Assembly: GCF_001542815.1 (NCBI RefSeq)
Contig: NZ_CP006992.1
Coordinates: 1,803,501-1,867,500 of the forward strand
Source of the DNA: Methylobacterium sp. AMS5
Lineage (GTDB): Bacteria > Pseudomonadota > Alphaproteobacteria > Rhizobiales > Beijerinckiaceae
Direction: 5' to 3'
Length of the DNA stretch: 64,000 nt
Shown piece by piece: positions 46,570 through 56,105 of this stretch; the first letter of the stretch is position 1, and each line of letters starts with the position of its first letter. The notes below the pieces were generated by a model. It did no database searches and was not told where the DNA came from. It saw nothing but the letters and a program-made list of their open reading frames with translations. Both the position numbers and the translations under genes were made by a program.

Positions 46570-47273
46570 AATCACGCCCGAGAGAATCGCGCGCTGCTCA
46601 AGCCGCAGGCGCGTCGAAGGCTCATCGGAGGCTATCGCAGCCCCTCTGCGGTGTCCCATTGGGGATGGCGGCCGTTCCTTAAGGATAAACGGAGCGGTTC
46701 ATTGCAAAAATTTCCCGCCCCGCACGAGGAGGATCGGGCAGCCCTCGGCCCCGTTGACGCGTCGTGCGACGGGCCGGACTGTTTGCAGTGCGGCATCGCG
46801 AACGCGCATGCCCGGCGCCGAAGGCAGGAATTAAAGTGCTATGGACGCATGGACGATGGGAAAATTTGGTCATCCCATGCGGTTGGCGCATTCGTATCCA
46901 TGGTAGAGGGGCGGAGGTCGTCAAAACAAACTTGAGAAGTGTGCGCCGCCCATCAAATTGTGCAATGCAATAAGCTGAATTTAGCGGGCAACTTTCCTGA
47001 TAAAGGCCGGCGTGACTGCGACATTCGACGCGCGAAAGCGAGTTGACGGCGCCCGAAATTTTCTTAGAGTTCGTTCAAGCTTCGGTTTCGGGGAGCCGCT
47101 GAGGGATGCGGGCCCAGCCGGGTAAGTCGCCGGGAAGTATGGAATAATCCTAATTCCTGTGCGGCAGGCGCGAGCTGCCGGAGCGAATATCATCCCTGTC
47201 GCAAACAGCAGGTCAATCAACGGTGGGTAGCGGGCTGCTATCCAGCGGCGGATAAGACTTGTCGGAGGAATCC
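46570..47273 (+). promoter_or_regulatory. 704-bp xoxF leader and promoter region
   Basis: This long gap has markedly lower GC than its neighbours, with AT-rich patches at 46677-46715, 46825-46870 and 46920-46990. Structures seen are a small hairpin at 47162-47180 (CGGCAG / CTGCCG) and an imperfect GGGTAGC / GCTATCC hairpin at about 47225-47242 shortly before the GGAGGA ribosome binding site. The lengths suggest a long 5' untranslated region or several regulator sites. In AM1 xox expression depends on lanthanides and on the MxbDM and MxcQE systems; exact sites are not assigned here. No protein-like frame is convincing. Confidence 0.6.
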
Positions 47274-49079
47274 ATGAGAGCGGTACATCTCCTCGCACTC
47301 GGTGCGGGTCTCGCGGCTGCAAGCCCGGCCCTTGCCAATGAAAGCGTCATGAAGGGCGTCGCCAACCCGGCGGAGCAGGTGCTCCAGACGGTCGATTACG
47401 CCAATACCCGCTATTCCAAGCTCGACCAGATCAACGCCAGCAACGTCAAGAACCTCCAGGTCGCCTGGACCTTCTCGACCGGCGTGCTGCGCGGCCACGA
47501 GGGCTCTCCGCTCGTCGTCGGCAACATCATGTACGTCCACACCCCCTTCCCGAACATCGTCTACGCGCTGGACCTCGACCAGGGCGCCAAGATCGTGTGG
47601 AAGTACGAGCCCAAGCAGGATCCGTCCGTGATCCCGGTCATGTGCTGTGACACGGTCAACCGTGGTCTGGCCTATGCCGACGGCGCGATCCTCCTGCACC
47701 AGGCCGACACCACCCTCGTCTCGCTCGACGCCAAGTCCGGCAAGGTGAACTGGTCGGTCAAGAACGGCGACCCGTCCAAGGGTGAGACCAACACCGCCAC
47801 CGTTCTCCCGGTGAAGGACAAGGTCATCGTCGGCATCTCCGGCGGCGAGTTCGGCGTGCAGTGCCACGTCACCGCCTACGACCTGAAGTCCGGCAAGAAG
47901 GTGTGGCGCGGCTACTCGATCGGCCCGGACGATCAGCTCCTCGTCGACCCCGAGAAGACCACCTCGCTCGGCAAGCCGATCGGCAAGGACTCCTCGCTGA
48001 AGACCTGGGAAGGCGATCAGTGGAAGACCGGCGGCGGCTGCACCTGGGGCTGGTTCTCCTACGATCCCAAGCTCGACCTGATGTACTACGGCTCGGGCAA
48101 CCCCTCCACTTGGAACCCCAAGCAGCGTCCGGGCGACAACAAGTGGTCGATGACCATTTGGGCGCGTAACCCCGACACCGGCATGGCCAAGTGGGTCTAC
48201 CAGATGACCCCCCACGACGAGTGGGACTTCGACGGCATCAACGAGATGATCCTCACGGATCAGAAGTTCGACGGCAAGGACCGTCCGCTGCTGACGCACT
48301 TCGATCGTAACGGCTTCGGCTACACGCTCGACCGCGCCACCGGTGAGGTGCTCGTCGCTGAGAAGTTCGATCCGGTCGTGAACTGGGCCACCAAGGTCGA
48401 CCTGGACAAGGGTTCCAAGACCTACGGCCGCCCGCTGGTCGTGTCGAAGTACTCGACCGAGCAGAACGGTGAAGACGTGAACTCGAAGGGCATCTGCCCG
48501 GCGGCTCTCGGCACCAAGGACCAGCAGCCGGCGGCCTTCTCGCCCAAGACCGGCCTGTTCTACGTGCCCACCAACCACGTCTGCATGGACTACGAGCCGT
48601 TCCGGGTGACCTACACCCCGGGCCAGCCCTACGTCGGCGCGACCCTCTCCATGTACCCGGCTCCGGGCTCGCATGGCGGCATGGGCAACTTCATCGCCTG
48701 GGACAACCTCCAGGGTAAGATCAAGTGGTCCAACCCCGAGCAGTTCTCGGCTTGGGGCGGCGCGCTCGCCACTGCCGGTGACGTGGTGTTCTACGGCACG
48801 CTCGAAGGCTTCCTGAAGGCCGTCGACTCGAAGACGGGTAAGGAACTGTACAAGTTCAAGACCCCGTCGGGCATCATCGGCAACGTGATGACCTACGAGC
48901 ACAAGGGTAAGCAGCACGTCGCCGTGCTCTCGGGCGTCGGCGGCTGGGCCGGCATCGGCCTCGCGGCCGGCCTGACCGACCCGAACGCCGGTCTCGGCGC
49001 GGTGGGTGGCTATGCGGCCCTGTCGAGCTACACCAACCTCGGTGGCCAGCTCACGGTCTTCTCGCTGCCGAACAACTAA
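47274..49079 (+). CDS. xoxF: lanthanide-dependent PQQ methanol dehydrogenase
   Basis: XoxF oxidises methanol (and formaldehyde) in the periplasm with PQQ and a Ln3+ ion. The 601-aa protein has a signal peptide ([17 protein letters not shown]) and an eight-bladed propeller with repeated W-motifs. Key residues are the vicinal disulfide C124-C125 ([11 protein letters not shown]), catalytic Asp 318 and the extra Asp 320 in [10 protein letters not shown]. MxaF has Ala at the latter place, so Asp 320 marks the lanthanide form. The ATG at 47274 follows GGAGGAATCC. xoxG and xoxJ follow. The codon use is strongly biased (GGC, AAG, CTG), as expected for a highly expressed gene. Confidence 0.98.
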   Translation: MRAVHLLALGAGLAAASPALANESVMKGVANPAEQVLQTVDYANTRYSKLDQINASNVKNLQVAWTFSTGVLRGHEGSPLVVGNIMYVHTPFPNIVYALDLDQGAKIVWKYEPKQDPSVIPVMCCDTVNRGLAYADGAILLHQADTTLVSLDAKSGKVNWSVKNGDPSKGETNTATVLPVKDKVIVGISGGEFGVQCHVTAYDLKSGKKVWRGYSIGPDDQLLVDPEKTTSLGKPIGKDSSLKTWEGDQWKTGGGCTWGWFSYDPKLDLMYYGSGNPSTWNPKQRPGDNKWSMTIWARNPDTGMAKWVYQMTPHDEWDFDGINEMILTDQKFDGKDRPLLTHFDRNGFGYTLDRATGEVLVAEKFDPVVNWATKVDLDKGSKTYGRPLVVSKYSTEQNGEDVNSKGICPAALGTKDQQPAAFSPKTGLFYVPTNHVCMDYEPFRVTYTPGQPYVGATLSMYPAPGSHGGMGNFIAWDNLQGKIKWSNPEQFSAWGGALATAGDVVFYGTLEGFLKAVDSKTGKELYKFKTPSGIIGNVMTYEHKGKQHVAVLSGVGGWAGIGLAAGLTDPNAGLGAVGGYAALSSYTNLGGQLTVFSLPNN

Positions 49080-49232
49080 GTCGCTTGCGACATAGAGCCT
49101 GAAGGATGCCGGCGCGGGAAATCGCGCCGGCATCTTTATGATTTTATGATTATGCTGTAGGGCCTGCTTGGTAGCCGCACGACTACGTTGCGGTGCAACA
49201 TGATGGTCTCGGGAGAAACGTCGTTGTCTTCG

Positions 49233-49823
49233 ATGAAAAGAACCGCTCTTCTTGGTCTCGTCGGTGCAGCCTTGCTCGGAGCGGTTCCCGCCGCCACCGT
49301 TGCCTTCGCCCAGGATGCCAAGCCCGAACTCGCCAACAAGCTCGATCCGAACGCCAAAGAGATCGACGAGCCGGTGCTCAAGGCCGCCGCCGCGGCGAAG
49401 GAAGAGGACGGCAAGTACTTCGATAAGGACGGTCACCCGACCTTCCGCATCACCAACGACGGCAAGAAGGTCGATTGGTTCACCTATTCCGGCTATCGCC
49501 GCTATCACGCCGAGTGCCACGTCTGCCACGGCCCGGACGGCATGGGCTCGACCTACGCGCCCGCTCTCAAGGACTCGCTGAAGCGCCTCTCCTACGAGGA
49601 GTTCTACGGCATCCTCGCCGGCGGCAAGCAGGAGGTCAGCAACACCGCCAACCAGGTGATGCCCGCCTTCGGCGACAACAAGAACGTGATGTGCTACGCC
49701 AACGACCTCTACGTGTACCTGCGCGCCCGCGCCGCCGGTGCCTGGGGCCGGGCCCGTCCGGGCGAGAAGGAAGACAAGCCTGAAAGCGCCAAGACCGTCG
49801 AGAAGGAGTGCCTGGGCGGCTGA
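49233..49823 (+). CDS. xoxG: cytochrome c-L type electron acceptor of XoxF
   Basis: XoxG accepts electrons from XoxF. This 196-aa protein has a signal peptide (ALLGLVGAALLGAVPAATVAFA), one heme site CHVCH in RRYHAECHVCHGPDGMGS and a likely axial Met in VMPAFGDNKNVMCY. A charged linker precedes the heme domain. I use ATG 49233; TTG 49224 is better spaced (8 nt) from GGGAGA and would add MSS. The stop overlaps the xoxJ start (TGATG), showing translational coupling. Confidence 0.95.
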   Translation: MKRTALLGLVGAALLGAVPAATVAFAQDAKPELANKLDPNAKEIDEPVLKAAAAAKEEDGKYFDKDGHPTFRITNDGKKVDWFTYSGYRRYHAECHVCHGPDGMGSTYAPALKDSLKRLSYEEFYGILAGGKQEVSNTANQVMPAFGDNKNVMCYANDLYVYLRARAAGAWGRARPGEKEDKPESAKTVEKECLGG

Positions 49824-50677
49824 TGACCCGCTCAAGCGCACCCGTTTCGGTCGCGGTCGCCGCGCTCCTGCTCTCGGCAGGGGCGCGGCCCGGTCATGCG
49901 CAGCACCTGCCCGATCTGGTCACGCAGGATGTCCTGCGTGTCTGCAGCGATCCCGGCAATATGCCGTTCTCCGAGCGCAAGGGTGGCGGTTTCGAGAATA
50001 AGATCGCGCAGATCGTCGCTGACGAGCTGAAGGTCAAGCTGCGCTATTACTGGCTGACCCAGGGGCCCGGATTCGTCCGCAATACCCTCGGCACCGGTCT
50101 GTGCGACCTGATCATCGGCACGTCGGGCGGCGACATCGTCCAGGCGACCAACCCGTATTACCGCTCGGCCTACGTTCTGGTCGCGCGCAAGGGCGCGTTG
50201 TCGGACCTCAAGCGCCTCGACGACCCGCGGCTGAAGGACAAGCAGATCGGCATCATCGCCGGGACGCCGCCCTCCAACCGCCTGAGCGAGCTGAAACTCG
50301 TCGGCGAGCGGATCCATGCCTACGCGCCCTACGCCTTCGGGGCCGAGCGCAAGCATCAGACGGTCGCGGCGGAAGTGATCGCGGATCTCGCCGAGAAGAA
50401 GATCGACGTGGCGATCCTCTGGGGGCCGGCTGCGGGCTGGCTGGCCAAGCAGAGCGGCGTGCCGATGGATGTCGTGCCGCTGCTCCACGAGCCGGGACGG
50501 CCGCCGCTGACCTTCCGTGTCTCCATGGGCGTCCGCCACAACGAGAACGACTGGAAGCGCAGCCTCAACGCCGTGCTGCGCAAGCGCAAGGCCGACATTG
50601 AGGCGGTGTTGCGGGAATACGAGGTGCCGCTGCTGGCGGAGGAGGACAACAAGCCTCTCGATGCCGCGGACGAGTGA
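49823..50677 (+). CDS. xoxJ: XoxJ periplasmic binding-protein-like factor
   Basis: This 284-aa protein has a signal peptide (VAALLLSAGARPGHAQ) and a solute-binding-protein fold of the MxaJ/XoxJ family: DVLRVCSDPGNMPFSERKGGGFENKIAQIVADELKVKLRYYW, RNTLGTGLCDLIIGTSGGDI, PYYRSAYVLVAR. XoxJ is thought to assist XoxF maturation or activation; a structure from AM1 shows a large cleft without a typical ligand. The start ATG overlaps the xoxG stop. A bidirectional terminator lies 75 bp downstream. Confidence 0.95.
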   Translation: MTRSSAPVSVAVAALLLSAGARPGHAQHLPDLVTQDVLRVCSDPGNMPFSERKGGGFENKIAQIVADELKVKLRYYWLTQGPGFVRNTLGTGLCDLIIGTSGGDIVQATNPYYRSAYVLVARKGALSDLKRLDDPRLKDKQIGIIAGTPPSNRLSELKLVGERIHAYAPYAFGAERKHQTVAAEVIADLAEKKIDVAILWGPAAGWLAKQSGVPMDVVPLLHEPGRPPLTFRVSMGVRHNENDWKRSLNAVLRKRKADIEAVLREYEVPLLAEEDNKPLDAADE

Positions 50678-50751
50678 TGCCGGATCAGAAGACGCGGGAG
50701 AGCGCGCCTTCTTTCGACAAACCGGCCACGGCTTTTTCGGAATGCGCTCTG

Positions 50752-50779
50752 AAAGGCCCGAACCCCGGTTCGGGCCTTT
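50752..50779. terminator. bidirectional terminator between xoxJ and folK
   Basis: A perfect 13-bp stem (AAAGGCCCGAACC / GGTTCGGGCCTTT) with a 2-nt centre has A-runs on one side and TTTT on the other. It serves the convergent xoxFGJ and fol units. Confidence 0.93.
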
Positions 50780-50781
50780 TC

Positions 50782-51258
50782 TCATTTGGCCCGTTCGATC
50801 CCCGTCGGATCGAGCTTGGCCAGGGCCTCCGTGACCGTCTCGCCACCGATGACGAGGTCGGGGGCGATCTCGGCGAGCGGCACCAGCACGAAGGCGCGCT
50901 CGCGCACGAAGCGGTGCGGCAGAACGAGGCGTTCGTCGGACACCTGCGCCCCCTCATAGGCCAGCACGTCGATGTCGATGACGCGCGGCCCCCAGCGTCG
51001 CTCGCGGACGCGCCCGAGCGCCGCCTCGATCGACAGGCAGACCTCCAGCAACCCGTGCGGTGTCCGTTCGGTGTCGATGGCGATTGCCGCGTTGAGGAAC
51101 CAGTCCTGATCCGTATCGCCCCAGGGCGGCGTGCGGTAATCGGCGGAGCGCGCCACGATCCGGATGCCGGGCGTCGCGGCGAGGTGCTCGACGGCCCGGG
51201 CCAGCATCGCGGCCTTGTCACCGATATTGCTGCCCAGCCCGAGATAGGCGCGCGTCAT
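50782..51258 (-). CDS. folK: 6-hydroxymethyl-dihydropterin pyrophosphokinase
   Basis: FolK activates 6-hydroxymethyl-7,8-dihydropterin with ATP in folate synthesis. The 158-aa protein has YLGLGSNIGDKAAML, SADYRTPPWGDTDQDWFLNAA, ERRWGPRVIDIDVLAYEG (two Asp that bind Mg) and LVLPHRFVRERAFVLVPLAEIAP. It overlaps folB by 4 bp (ATGA) and is the last gene of the leftward fol unit. Confidence 0.96.
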   Translation of the reverse strand: MTRAYLGLGSNIGDKAAMLARAVEHLAATPGIRIVARSADYRTPPWGDTDQDWFLNAAIAIDTERTPHGLLEVCLSIEAALGRVRERRWGPRVIDIDVLAYEGAQVSDERLVLPHRFVRERAFVLVPLAEIAPDLVIGGETVTEALAKLDPTGIERAK

Positions 51259-51647
51259 GGCGTCTCCGTCGTCGCGGCTCTGTCGGCACGGCCCCGCACG
51301 ATCTCGATGGCCGCGTAGTCGAGCACGGCGGGGATCGGCGCGCTCGGCTTGTCGATCCGCACCGCGATCGTCTCGATCCGGGGAAACCGCGCGAGGCAGG
51401 TCTCGGCAATCGCCTCGGCCAAGGCCTCGATCAGGGCGAAGCGCCGATGGGTGGCGATGTCGAGGGCGATCTCGGCGAGATCCGCATAGCTCACGGTGGC
51501 GGCCACGTCGTCGCTGCGGCCGGCCGGCCCGAGGTCGAGACGGCATTCCAGCGAGATGTAGAAGCGCTGGCCCAGCCGCTCTTCCTCCGGCAGCACGCCG
51601 TGACGGGCGAAGACCGCGAGGCGGTGGACGAGGATGCGGTCAGCCAT
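51255..51647 (-). CDS. folB: dihydroneopterin aldolase
   Basis: FolB makes 6-hydroxymethyl-dihydropterin. The 130-aa protein starts MADRILVHRLAVFARHGVLPEEERLGQRF, with the family's HGVxxEE motif, then ATVSYADLAEIALDIATHRRFALIEALAEAIAETCL and VRIDKPSAPIP. Start ATG 51647 overlaps the folP stop by 8 bp and its stop overlaps folK. The same aldolase family acts in H4MPT-type pterin synthesis, but the folP/folK context points to folate. Confidence 0.95.
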   Translation of the reverse strand: MADRILVHRLAVFARHGVLPEEERLGQRFYISLECRLDLGPAGRSDDVAATVSYADLAEIALDIATHRRFALIEALAEAIAETCLARFPRIETIAVRIDKPSAPIPAVLDYAAIEIVRGRADRAATTETP

Positions 51648-52509
51648 GGATCGTCCCACGCGCGCCCTCCGGGCGCATCACCGCGTCGAGCACCCGCAGC
51701 GCCTCGACATGCGGCGCCACGTCGTGAACGCGCACGATGTCGGCTCCGAGCGAACCGGCGAGCACGTGCGCGGCGAGCGAGCCGATGAGTCGGTCGCGCG
51801 GGGCCGTCTCGCGGTCGTGCAGGCGCCCGAGCAGGCTCTTGCGCGAGACGCCGACGAGGAGGGGAAAGCCCAGCGCCCGGATTTCGGGCAGGCGGCGCAG
51901 GGCTTCGAGATGCTGTTCCCAGCTCTTTCCGAAGCCGATGCCGGGATCGAGCACGATGTCGCCGTCGCGAATGCCGGCGCGGCGGGCGATGTCGAGGGAG
52001 CGCTCGAAGAAGCGCAGCATGTCGGCGACGATGTCGAGAGAGCCGTCGATCGTCTCGCGGTTGTGCATGACGATGACCGGTGCGCCATGGTCGGCCGCGA
52101 CGCGGGCGATGTCCGGCTCGCGCTGCAGACCCCAAACGTCGTTGACGAGGGTGGCACCCGCCTTCAGCGCGGCCTCCGCCGTCGACGCCTTGTAGGTGTC
52201 GATCGAGATCGGGACGGACAGGCCCGGTGCCACGGCCTCGATCACGGGCAGGACACGGGCCTGCTCCTCGGCGGCCGGGACGGGCGTGTGGCCGGGCCGG
52301 GTCGATTCCCCGCCGATGTCGATGATGTCGGCGCCGGCCTCGGTCAATGCCGCCGCCTGCGCGCGGGCCGCCTCGACGCCTTCGAAGCGGCCTCCGTCCG
52401 AGAACGAGTCCGGCGTGACGTTGAGGATGCCCATCGCCAGCGTGCGCCGGCCGAGGCCGGGCAGCAGGGTCTTCAGGCGCGTCGGCGGAGGAGAGTCGTC
52501 GGGCGGCAT
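51640..52509 (-). CDS. folP: dihydropteroate synthase
   Basis: FolP condenses dihydropterin pyrophosphate with p-aminobenzoate. The 289-aa TIM barrel has AMGILNVTPDSFSDGGRF, DIIDIGGESTRPGHTPV, ISIDTYKASTAEAALKAGATLVNDVWGL, VIVMHNRETI, DIVLDPGIGFGK and LLVGVSRKSLLG. It starts at ATG 52509, about 100 bp after the preceding gene of the pqq-linked unit on the same strand, so read-through from pqq is possible. Confidence 0.96.
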   Translation of the reverse strand: MPPDDSPPPTRLKTLLPGLGRRTLAMGILNVTPDSFSDGGRFEGVEAARAQAAALTEAGADIIDIGGESTRPGHTPVPAAEEQARVLPVIEAVAPGLSVPISIDTYKASTAEAALKAGATLVNDVWGLQREPDIARVAADHGAPVIVMHNRETIDGSLDIVADMLRFFERSLDIARRAGIRDGDIVLDPGIGFGKSWEQHLEALRRLPEIRALGFPLLVGVSRKSLLGRLHDRETAPRDRLIGSLAAHVLAGSLGADIVRVHDVAPHVEALRVLDAVMRPEGARGTIHG

Positions 52510-52609
52510 CGCGTCTCGAGGGTGAGGGGCCGGGTTTGCCGGCCTAGCCCCTCCGGCGGGGTTGCGCCAGATCCAATCGGCCTCGACCCCATCCCCGGCC
52601 CGACGCGTC

Positions 52610-52975
52610 TCAGGAGGCGCCGCGATAACAGCGGATCTCCGCCTCGGCCTGGGCGCGGCGCAGCTCGGCCACCTTGTCGTCGAACATCTTGGTCGACTTG
52701 AACGCGGCGGTGCGCTGGCCGATGCCCTGGCGCATCGACAGGATGGTCGAGGCCTGAACGTAGCGGTCATAGGGCAGGATCGACGCCAGCGCGTCGAGGG
52801 AGCAGGAGCATTTCTCCAGCGCCTCGCGGGTCTGCCCGTTGGCGGCCATGCAGCCGAACACGTAATCGGCCCGCACATCCGTCGGATAGTCGTTGTCGTC
52901 GGCAAGAGCGGGCGCGGCGAGCATCGCAGCAGCGAGCATCGCGGCGGCGAGCGCCTCAGGAATCCTTCTGGTCAT
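52610..52975 (-). CDS. small secreted protein downstream of pqqE
   Basis: This 121-aa protein has a signal peptide (ALAAAMLAAAMLAAPALA) and a mature helical domain with DYVFGCMAANGQTREALEKCSCSLDALASILPYDRYVQ and a C-terminal RCY, giving four Cys that could form two disulfides. I do not recognise a characterised family. The start codon lies inside the end of the upstream gene (20-bp overlap), so it is part of the pqq transcription unit and may take part in periplasmic quinoprotein function. Confidence 0.8.
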   Translation of the reverse strand: MTRRIPEALAAAMLAAAMLAAPALADDNDYPTDVRADYVFGCMAANGQTREALEKCSCSLDALASILPYDRYVQASTILSMRQGIGQRTAAFKSTKMFDDKVAELRRAQAEAEIRCYRGAS

Positions 52976-53690
52976 AATCGAGCCTCTCTTCGAGGAGTTC
53001 GCCGCCATCCGGCTTCAGGGCGCGGGCCTGGATCGAAACGATCTCTCCCGGCACGTCAGGCGCGACGACGAAGGTATAGGTGATGGTTTCGAAGCCGCGC
53101 ATCCGCTCCGACTGAGGATCGCCCGCGAACGGCTTCATCTCGACGCGCCAGCCCTCGACGGTCCGGCCCTTGTAGGACACCGGCGCCGGCGTCACCGTCG
53201 CCTTGTCGCGCAGACCTTTTCGGATCGCGTTCTTGATGTAGCGCGGGTTGGCCTCCAGCAGACTGGCGAGACCCTTCAGGTGGTTCTCGAGGAACAGGCT
53301 CAGCACGGGGTTGCCGGGCATGTCGGTGAAGGGGCCGGCCGGGAGGCGGTTGCCGCCGGAGAACATCTGCACGCGGATGTCGCGGCTCTCGGCACTCTTG
53401 CCGGGATCGACCGTGAGCTTGATCGTGTCGCTGAGCGGCGGCCCGTAGGGGCCGCGCTCGATGCCGCTGCGGCGCGCGTAATCGTAGGTCAGGGTGCTGC
53501 CGGGCGCCGTGTTCTTCATTTGCGGCTGCTCGAACAGCAGGTCGCTGGCGTCCGGTGCGGTGCCCTTGGTTGCCGGATCCTTGGCCGCCGTATCCTGGGG
53601 CGCCGCCGGAGTGGTATCGGAAGCCGCCCGGGCGGAAGGCGTCGTCACGAGGGCGGCCGAGAGGGCGACCGCCAGAAAGGATCGTCTCAA
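52956..53690 (-). CDS. exported protein coupled to pqqE, function unknown
   Basis: This 244-aa protein starts at TTG 53690, overlapping the pqqE stop (TTGA), with AAGG upstream. The signal peptide is [22 protein letters not shown], followed by a Pro/Thr/Asp-rich linker. The mature domain ([81 protein letters not shown]) looks beta-rich and lipocalin- or LolA-like, but I cannot name a family. Translational coupling to pqqE suggests a role in PQQ or quinoprotein handling in the periplasm. Confidence 0.82.
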   Translation of the reverse strand: MRRSFLAVALSAALVTTPSARAASDTTPAAPQDTAAKDPATKGTAPDASDLLFEQPQMKNTAPGSTLTYDYARRSGIERGPYGPPLSDTIKLTVDPGKSAESRDIRVQMFSGGNRLPAGPFTDMPGNPVLSLFLENHLKGLASLLEANPRYIKNAIRKGLRDKATVTPAPVSYKGRTVEGWRVEMKPFAGDPQSERMRGFETITYTFVVAPDVPGEIVSIQARALKPDGGELLEERLDYDQKDS

Positions 53691-54841
53691 AGGGGTGCCT
53701 TTTCGCTCAACGGGTTTTGCACATTCGTCCCGATGCTGCGGTATATATAATCGGGCGGGGTCTCGGCAGCCTCTTCCTTGGCAAGATCCCGCATTTTCGC
53801 GTGCAGCGGCGAAAGGGAGCAGGCCGGATCGGTGTTGGCCGCGTCGCCCGTGAGCGCCAGCGCCTGGCAGCGGCACCCGCCCCAATCCTTCTCGCGCCGG
53901 TCGCAGGAGCGGCAGGGCTCCTTCATCCAGGACGTGCCGCGATAGGCGGCAAAGGCCGGGGATTGGGTCCAGATCTCGCCGAGCGAGTGGTCGGTGACGT
54001 ACCAGAATTCGAGGCCGGGGATGGTCTCGGCGGCGTGGCAGGGCAGCACCTTGCCCTGCGGCGTCACGTTCATCAGCTTGCGGCCCCAGCCGCCGGCGCA
54101 GGCCTTCGGGTACTTGGCATAGTAGTCCGGCACCACGAGGTCGATGACGAGCTGGCCCTTCAGGCGCTCGCGCGCGGCCTCGACGATGCGGATCGATTCG
54201 TCGACTTGGCTCTTATCCGGCATCAGCGCGGCGCGGTTCACGTAGGCCCAGCCGTAATACTGGGTGTGGGCCACCTCCAGCCGCTTGGCGCCGAGCTTGA
54301 CCGCGAGGTCGATGAAGCCCGGCACCTCGTGGATGTTGCCGCGGTGGATCACCGAGTTCAACGTCAGCGGCAGGCCGAGTTCGGTGACGCGGGCGGCGAA
54401 CTGCATCTTCTGCGGCTGCGCGTTCTTGAGGCCGCCGATTTTTTCCGCGTTGGCCGCGTCCACCCCCTGTACGGAGAGCTGCACGTGGTCGAGGCCGACG
54501 TCGTAGAGCGCGTCGAGCTTGCCCAGCGCACCGCCGACGCCGGAGGTGATCAGGTTCGAGTACAGGCCGAGTTCGGCGCATTTGGCCGTGATCTCGACGA
54601 TGTCGGGGCGGGCGGTCGGTTCACCGCCCGACAGGTGGACGTGCAGCACACCGAGACCCGCCGCCTCCGTCAGCACCCGCAGCCACGTCTGCGTATCCAG
54701 CTCGGCCGAGCGCCGGTCGAGCTCCAGCGGGTTCGAGCAGTACGGGCAGCGCAGCGGGCAGCGGTGCGTCAGCTCGGCGAGCAGACCCACGGGCGCCGGA
54801 ATGACTTCCGCGGGGGAGGGGGCGGGGGTCGGTGCATTCAT
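53687..54841 (-). CDS. pqqE: PqqA peptide cyclase (radical SAM/SPASM)
   Basis: PqqE makes the carbon-carbon bond between Glu and Tyr of PqqA, with PqqD presenting the peptide. The 384-aa enzyme has the radical SAM motif CPLRCPYC (C28, C32, C35) and a SPASM domain with C-terminal Cys residues ([48 protein letters not shown]). Start ATG 54841 overlaps the end of pqqC/D by 4 bp. Confidence 0.97.
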   Translation of the reverse strand: MNAPTPAPSPAEVIPAPVGLLAELTHRCPLRCPYCSNPLELDRRSAELDTQTWLRVLTEAAGLGVLHVHLSGGEPTARPDIVEITAKCAELGLYSNLITSGVGGALGKLDALYDVGLDHVQLSVQGVDAANAEKIGGLKNAQPQKMQFAARVTELGLPLTLNSVIHRGNIHEVPGFIDLAVKLGAKRLEVAHTQYYGWAYVNRAALMPDKSQVDESIRIVEAARERLKGQLVIDLVVPDYYAKYPKACAGGWGRKLMNVTPQGKVLPCHAAETIPGLEFWYVTDHSLGEIWTQSPAFAAYRGTSWMKEPCRSCDRREKDWGGCRCQALALTGDAANTDPACSLSPLHAKMRDLAKEEAAETPPDYIYRSIGTNVQNPLSEKAPL

Positions 54842-55938
54842 CGCTCCAGAACCCTTTTTTGCGCGAGGCCAGCCAGCATCGGGAGGATGTCGGCTTCGAT
54901 GATGGCCGGGTCGGCGTCGTAGGTCTGGCCCAGAATCTGGGCGATCTGCGAAACCGTGTTCCGGCCATCGACGAGCTTGAGGACCGCGACGGCGTTGTCG
55001 TCGAGGTCGAAGGTGCGCTCGGGGGCGAGCAGCACGTGCTTGTTGCGGACCTCGTCGAAGCGCAGGCGCACGCCGCGGGGCAGGCGCGGAACGTCGCTGC
55101 CCGAGAAGGCCGCGGGTTCAGCCGTCGCCGCGGTGGGGCTGGCCTCGGCGGAGTTGTTCTCGGCGACAAGGCCCTCGCCCGGCTGCCACGCGTCCGGCGG
55201 GATCATACCGGGGGCGACGTAGGCGAAGTAGAGCGCGTCGAGCTGCGTCCAGAGCACGTTGCACTTGAAGGTCAGCGCGTCCATCGCCGCCCGCTGCATC
55301 TCGGGCGTGGTGGCGTGCCGCTTGACGTAATCGAGGGCGAAGTCGGCGTCGCGCGGGGCCTGGGTCAGGCGCTTGTCGAAATAGGCCAGCGTGTCCTTGG
55401 TGATGAAGTCGTAGTTCTTCAGCATCCCGGCGACGCGCTCGGAGATGATCGTCGGCGAGAACATCTCGGTCAGGGAGGAGGCGATGGCCTCGAGCAGGCT
55501 GCGCTCGGAGACGAAGTGGACATAGGCATCGACCGAGAAGCGGGTCGCCGACAGGATGCCCCGGGTCGAGAGCACGTAGTCGCGGGTGAAGCCGACGCCT
55601 TCCGCGAGCTTGAGCCAGCGCTCGATGCCGCCGTCGCCCTCATGGTCGCCGTCGTGGTCGACGATGCGCTGGCGCCAGATCCGGCGAAGCTGTGCATCCG
55701 GCAGACGGGCCAGCAGCGCCGCGTCCTTCACCGGTATCATCGCCTGATAATAGTAGCGGTTGAGCGCCCAGGCCCGGACCTGATCCTTTGAGAGCTTGCC
55801 GTCGTGCAGCAGCCGGTGGAACGGGTGGAGGTTGTGGTAGCGCCGCGCACCGATGTCGCGGAGCGCCGCTTCGAGCTCCTCGTGGCTCAGCAGGCGTTGC
55901 TCAGTGTCCGGGACGGGCGGCGGGAATTGGGCGGTCAT
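54838..55938 (-). CDS. pqqCD: PqqC/D fusion: PQQ synthase plus PqqA-binding chaperone
   Basis: This 366-aa protein joins two enzymes of PQQ synthesis. Residues about 20-240 are PqqC, the cofactorless oxidase of the last step, with [33 protein letters not shown] and RIVDHDGD. A Ser/Ala/Glu linker (about 255-275) leads to PqqD at about 280-366 ([42 protein letters not shown]), which binds PqqA for PqqE. The fusion is a known Methylobacterium feature. Start ATG 55938. Confidence 0.97.
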   Translation of the reverse strand: MTAQFPPPVPDTEQRLLSHEELEAALRDIGARRYHNLHPFHRLLHDGKLSKDQVRAWALNRYYYQAMIPVKDAALLARLPDAQLRRIWRQRIVDHDGDHEGDGGIERWLKLAEGVGFTRDYVLSTRGILSATRFSVDAYVHFVSERSLLEAIASSLTEMFSPTIISERVAGMLKNYDFITKDTLAYFDKRLTQAPRDADFALDYVKRHATTPEMQRAAMDALTFKCNVLWTQLDALYFAYVAPGMIPPDAWQPGEGLVAENNSAEASPTAATAEPAAFSGSDVPRLPRGVRLRFDEVRNKHVLLAPERTFDLDDNAVAVLKLVDGRNTVSQIAQILGQTYDADPAIIEADILPMLAGLAQKRVLER

Positions 55939-56105
55939 GGCGTTCGGTTTCCCCCGAGCTTCGAGTCGCATTTCCTGGCGTTATTTTTAAATGGGGCCCG
56001 GTACCGATCGGAGCAGGGCCTCTGCCGCGCGATTGGATCGTGCAAAACATAATCAGTCCGGCACTAAATTTCCAGGCCGACCCGGACCGGCAGCGTCCCG
56101 TCCGA

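Noticed and set aside
46651..46935. 94-codon plus-strand frame in the xoxF leader
   Set aside because: No ribosome binding site and no coherent composition or signal peptide; more likely untranslated leader.
47238..49841. 867-codon minus-strand frame opposite xoxF and xoxG
   Set aside because: The plus-strand genes are unequivocal. The antisense frame lacks stops because of codon bias and has no protein-like motif.
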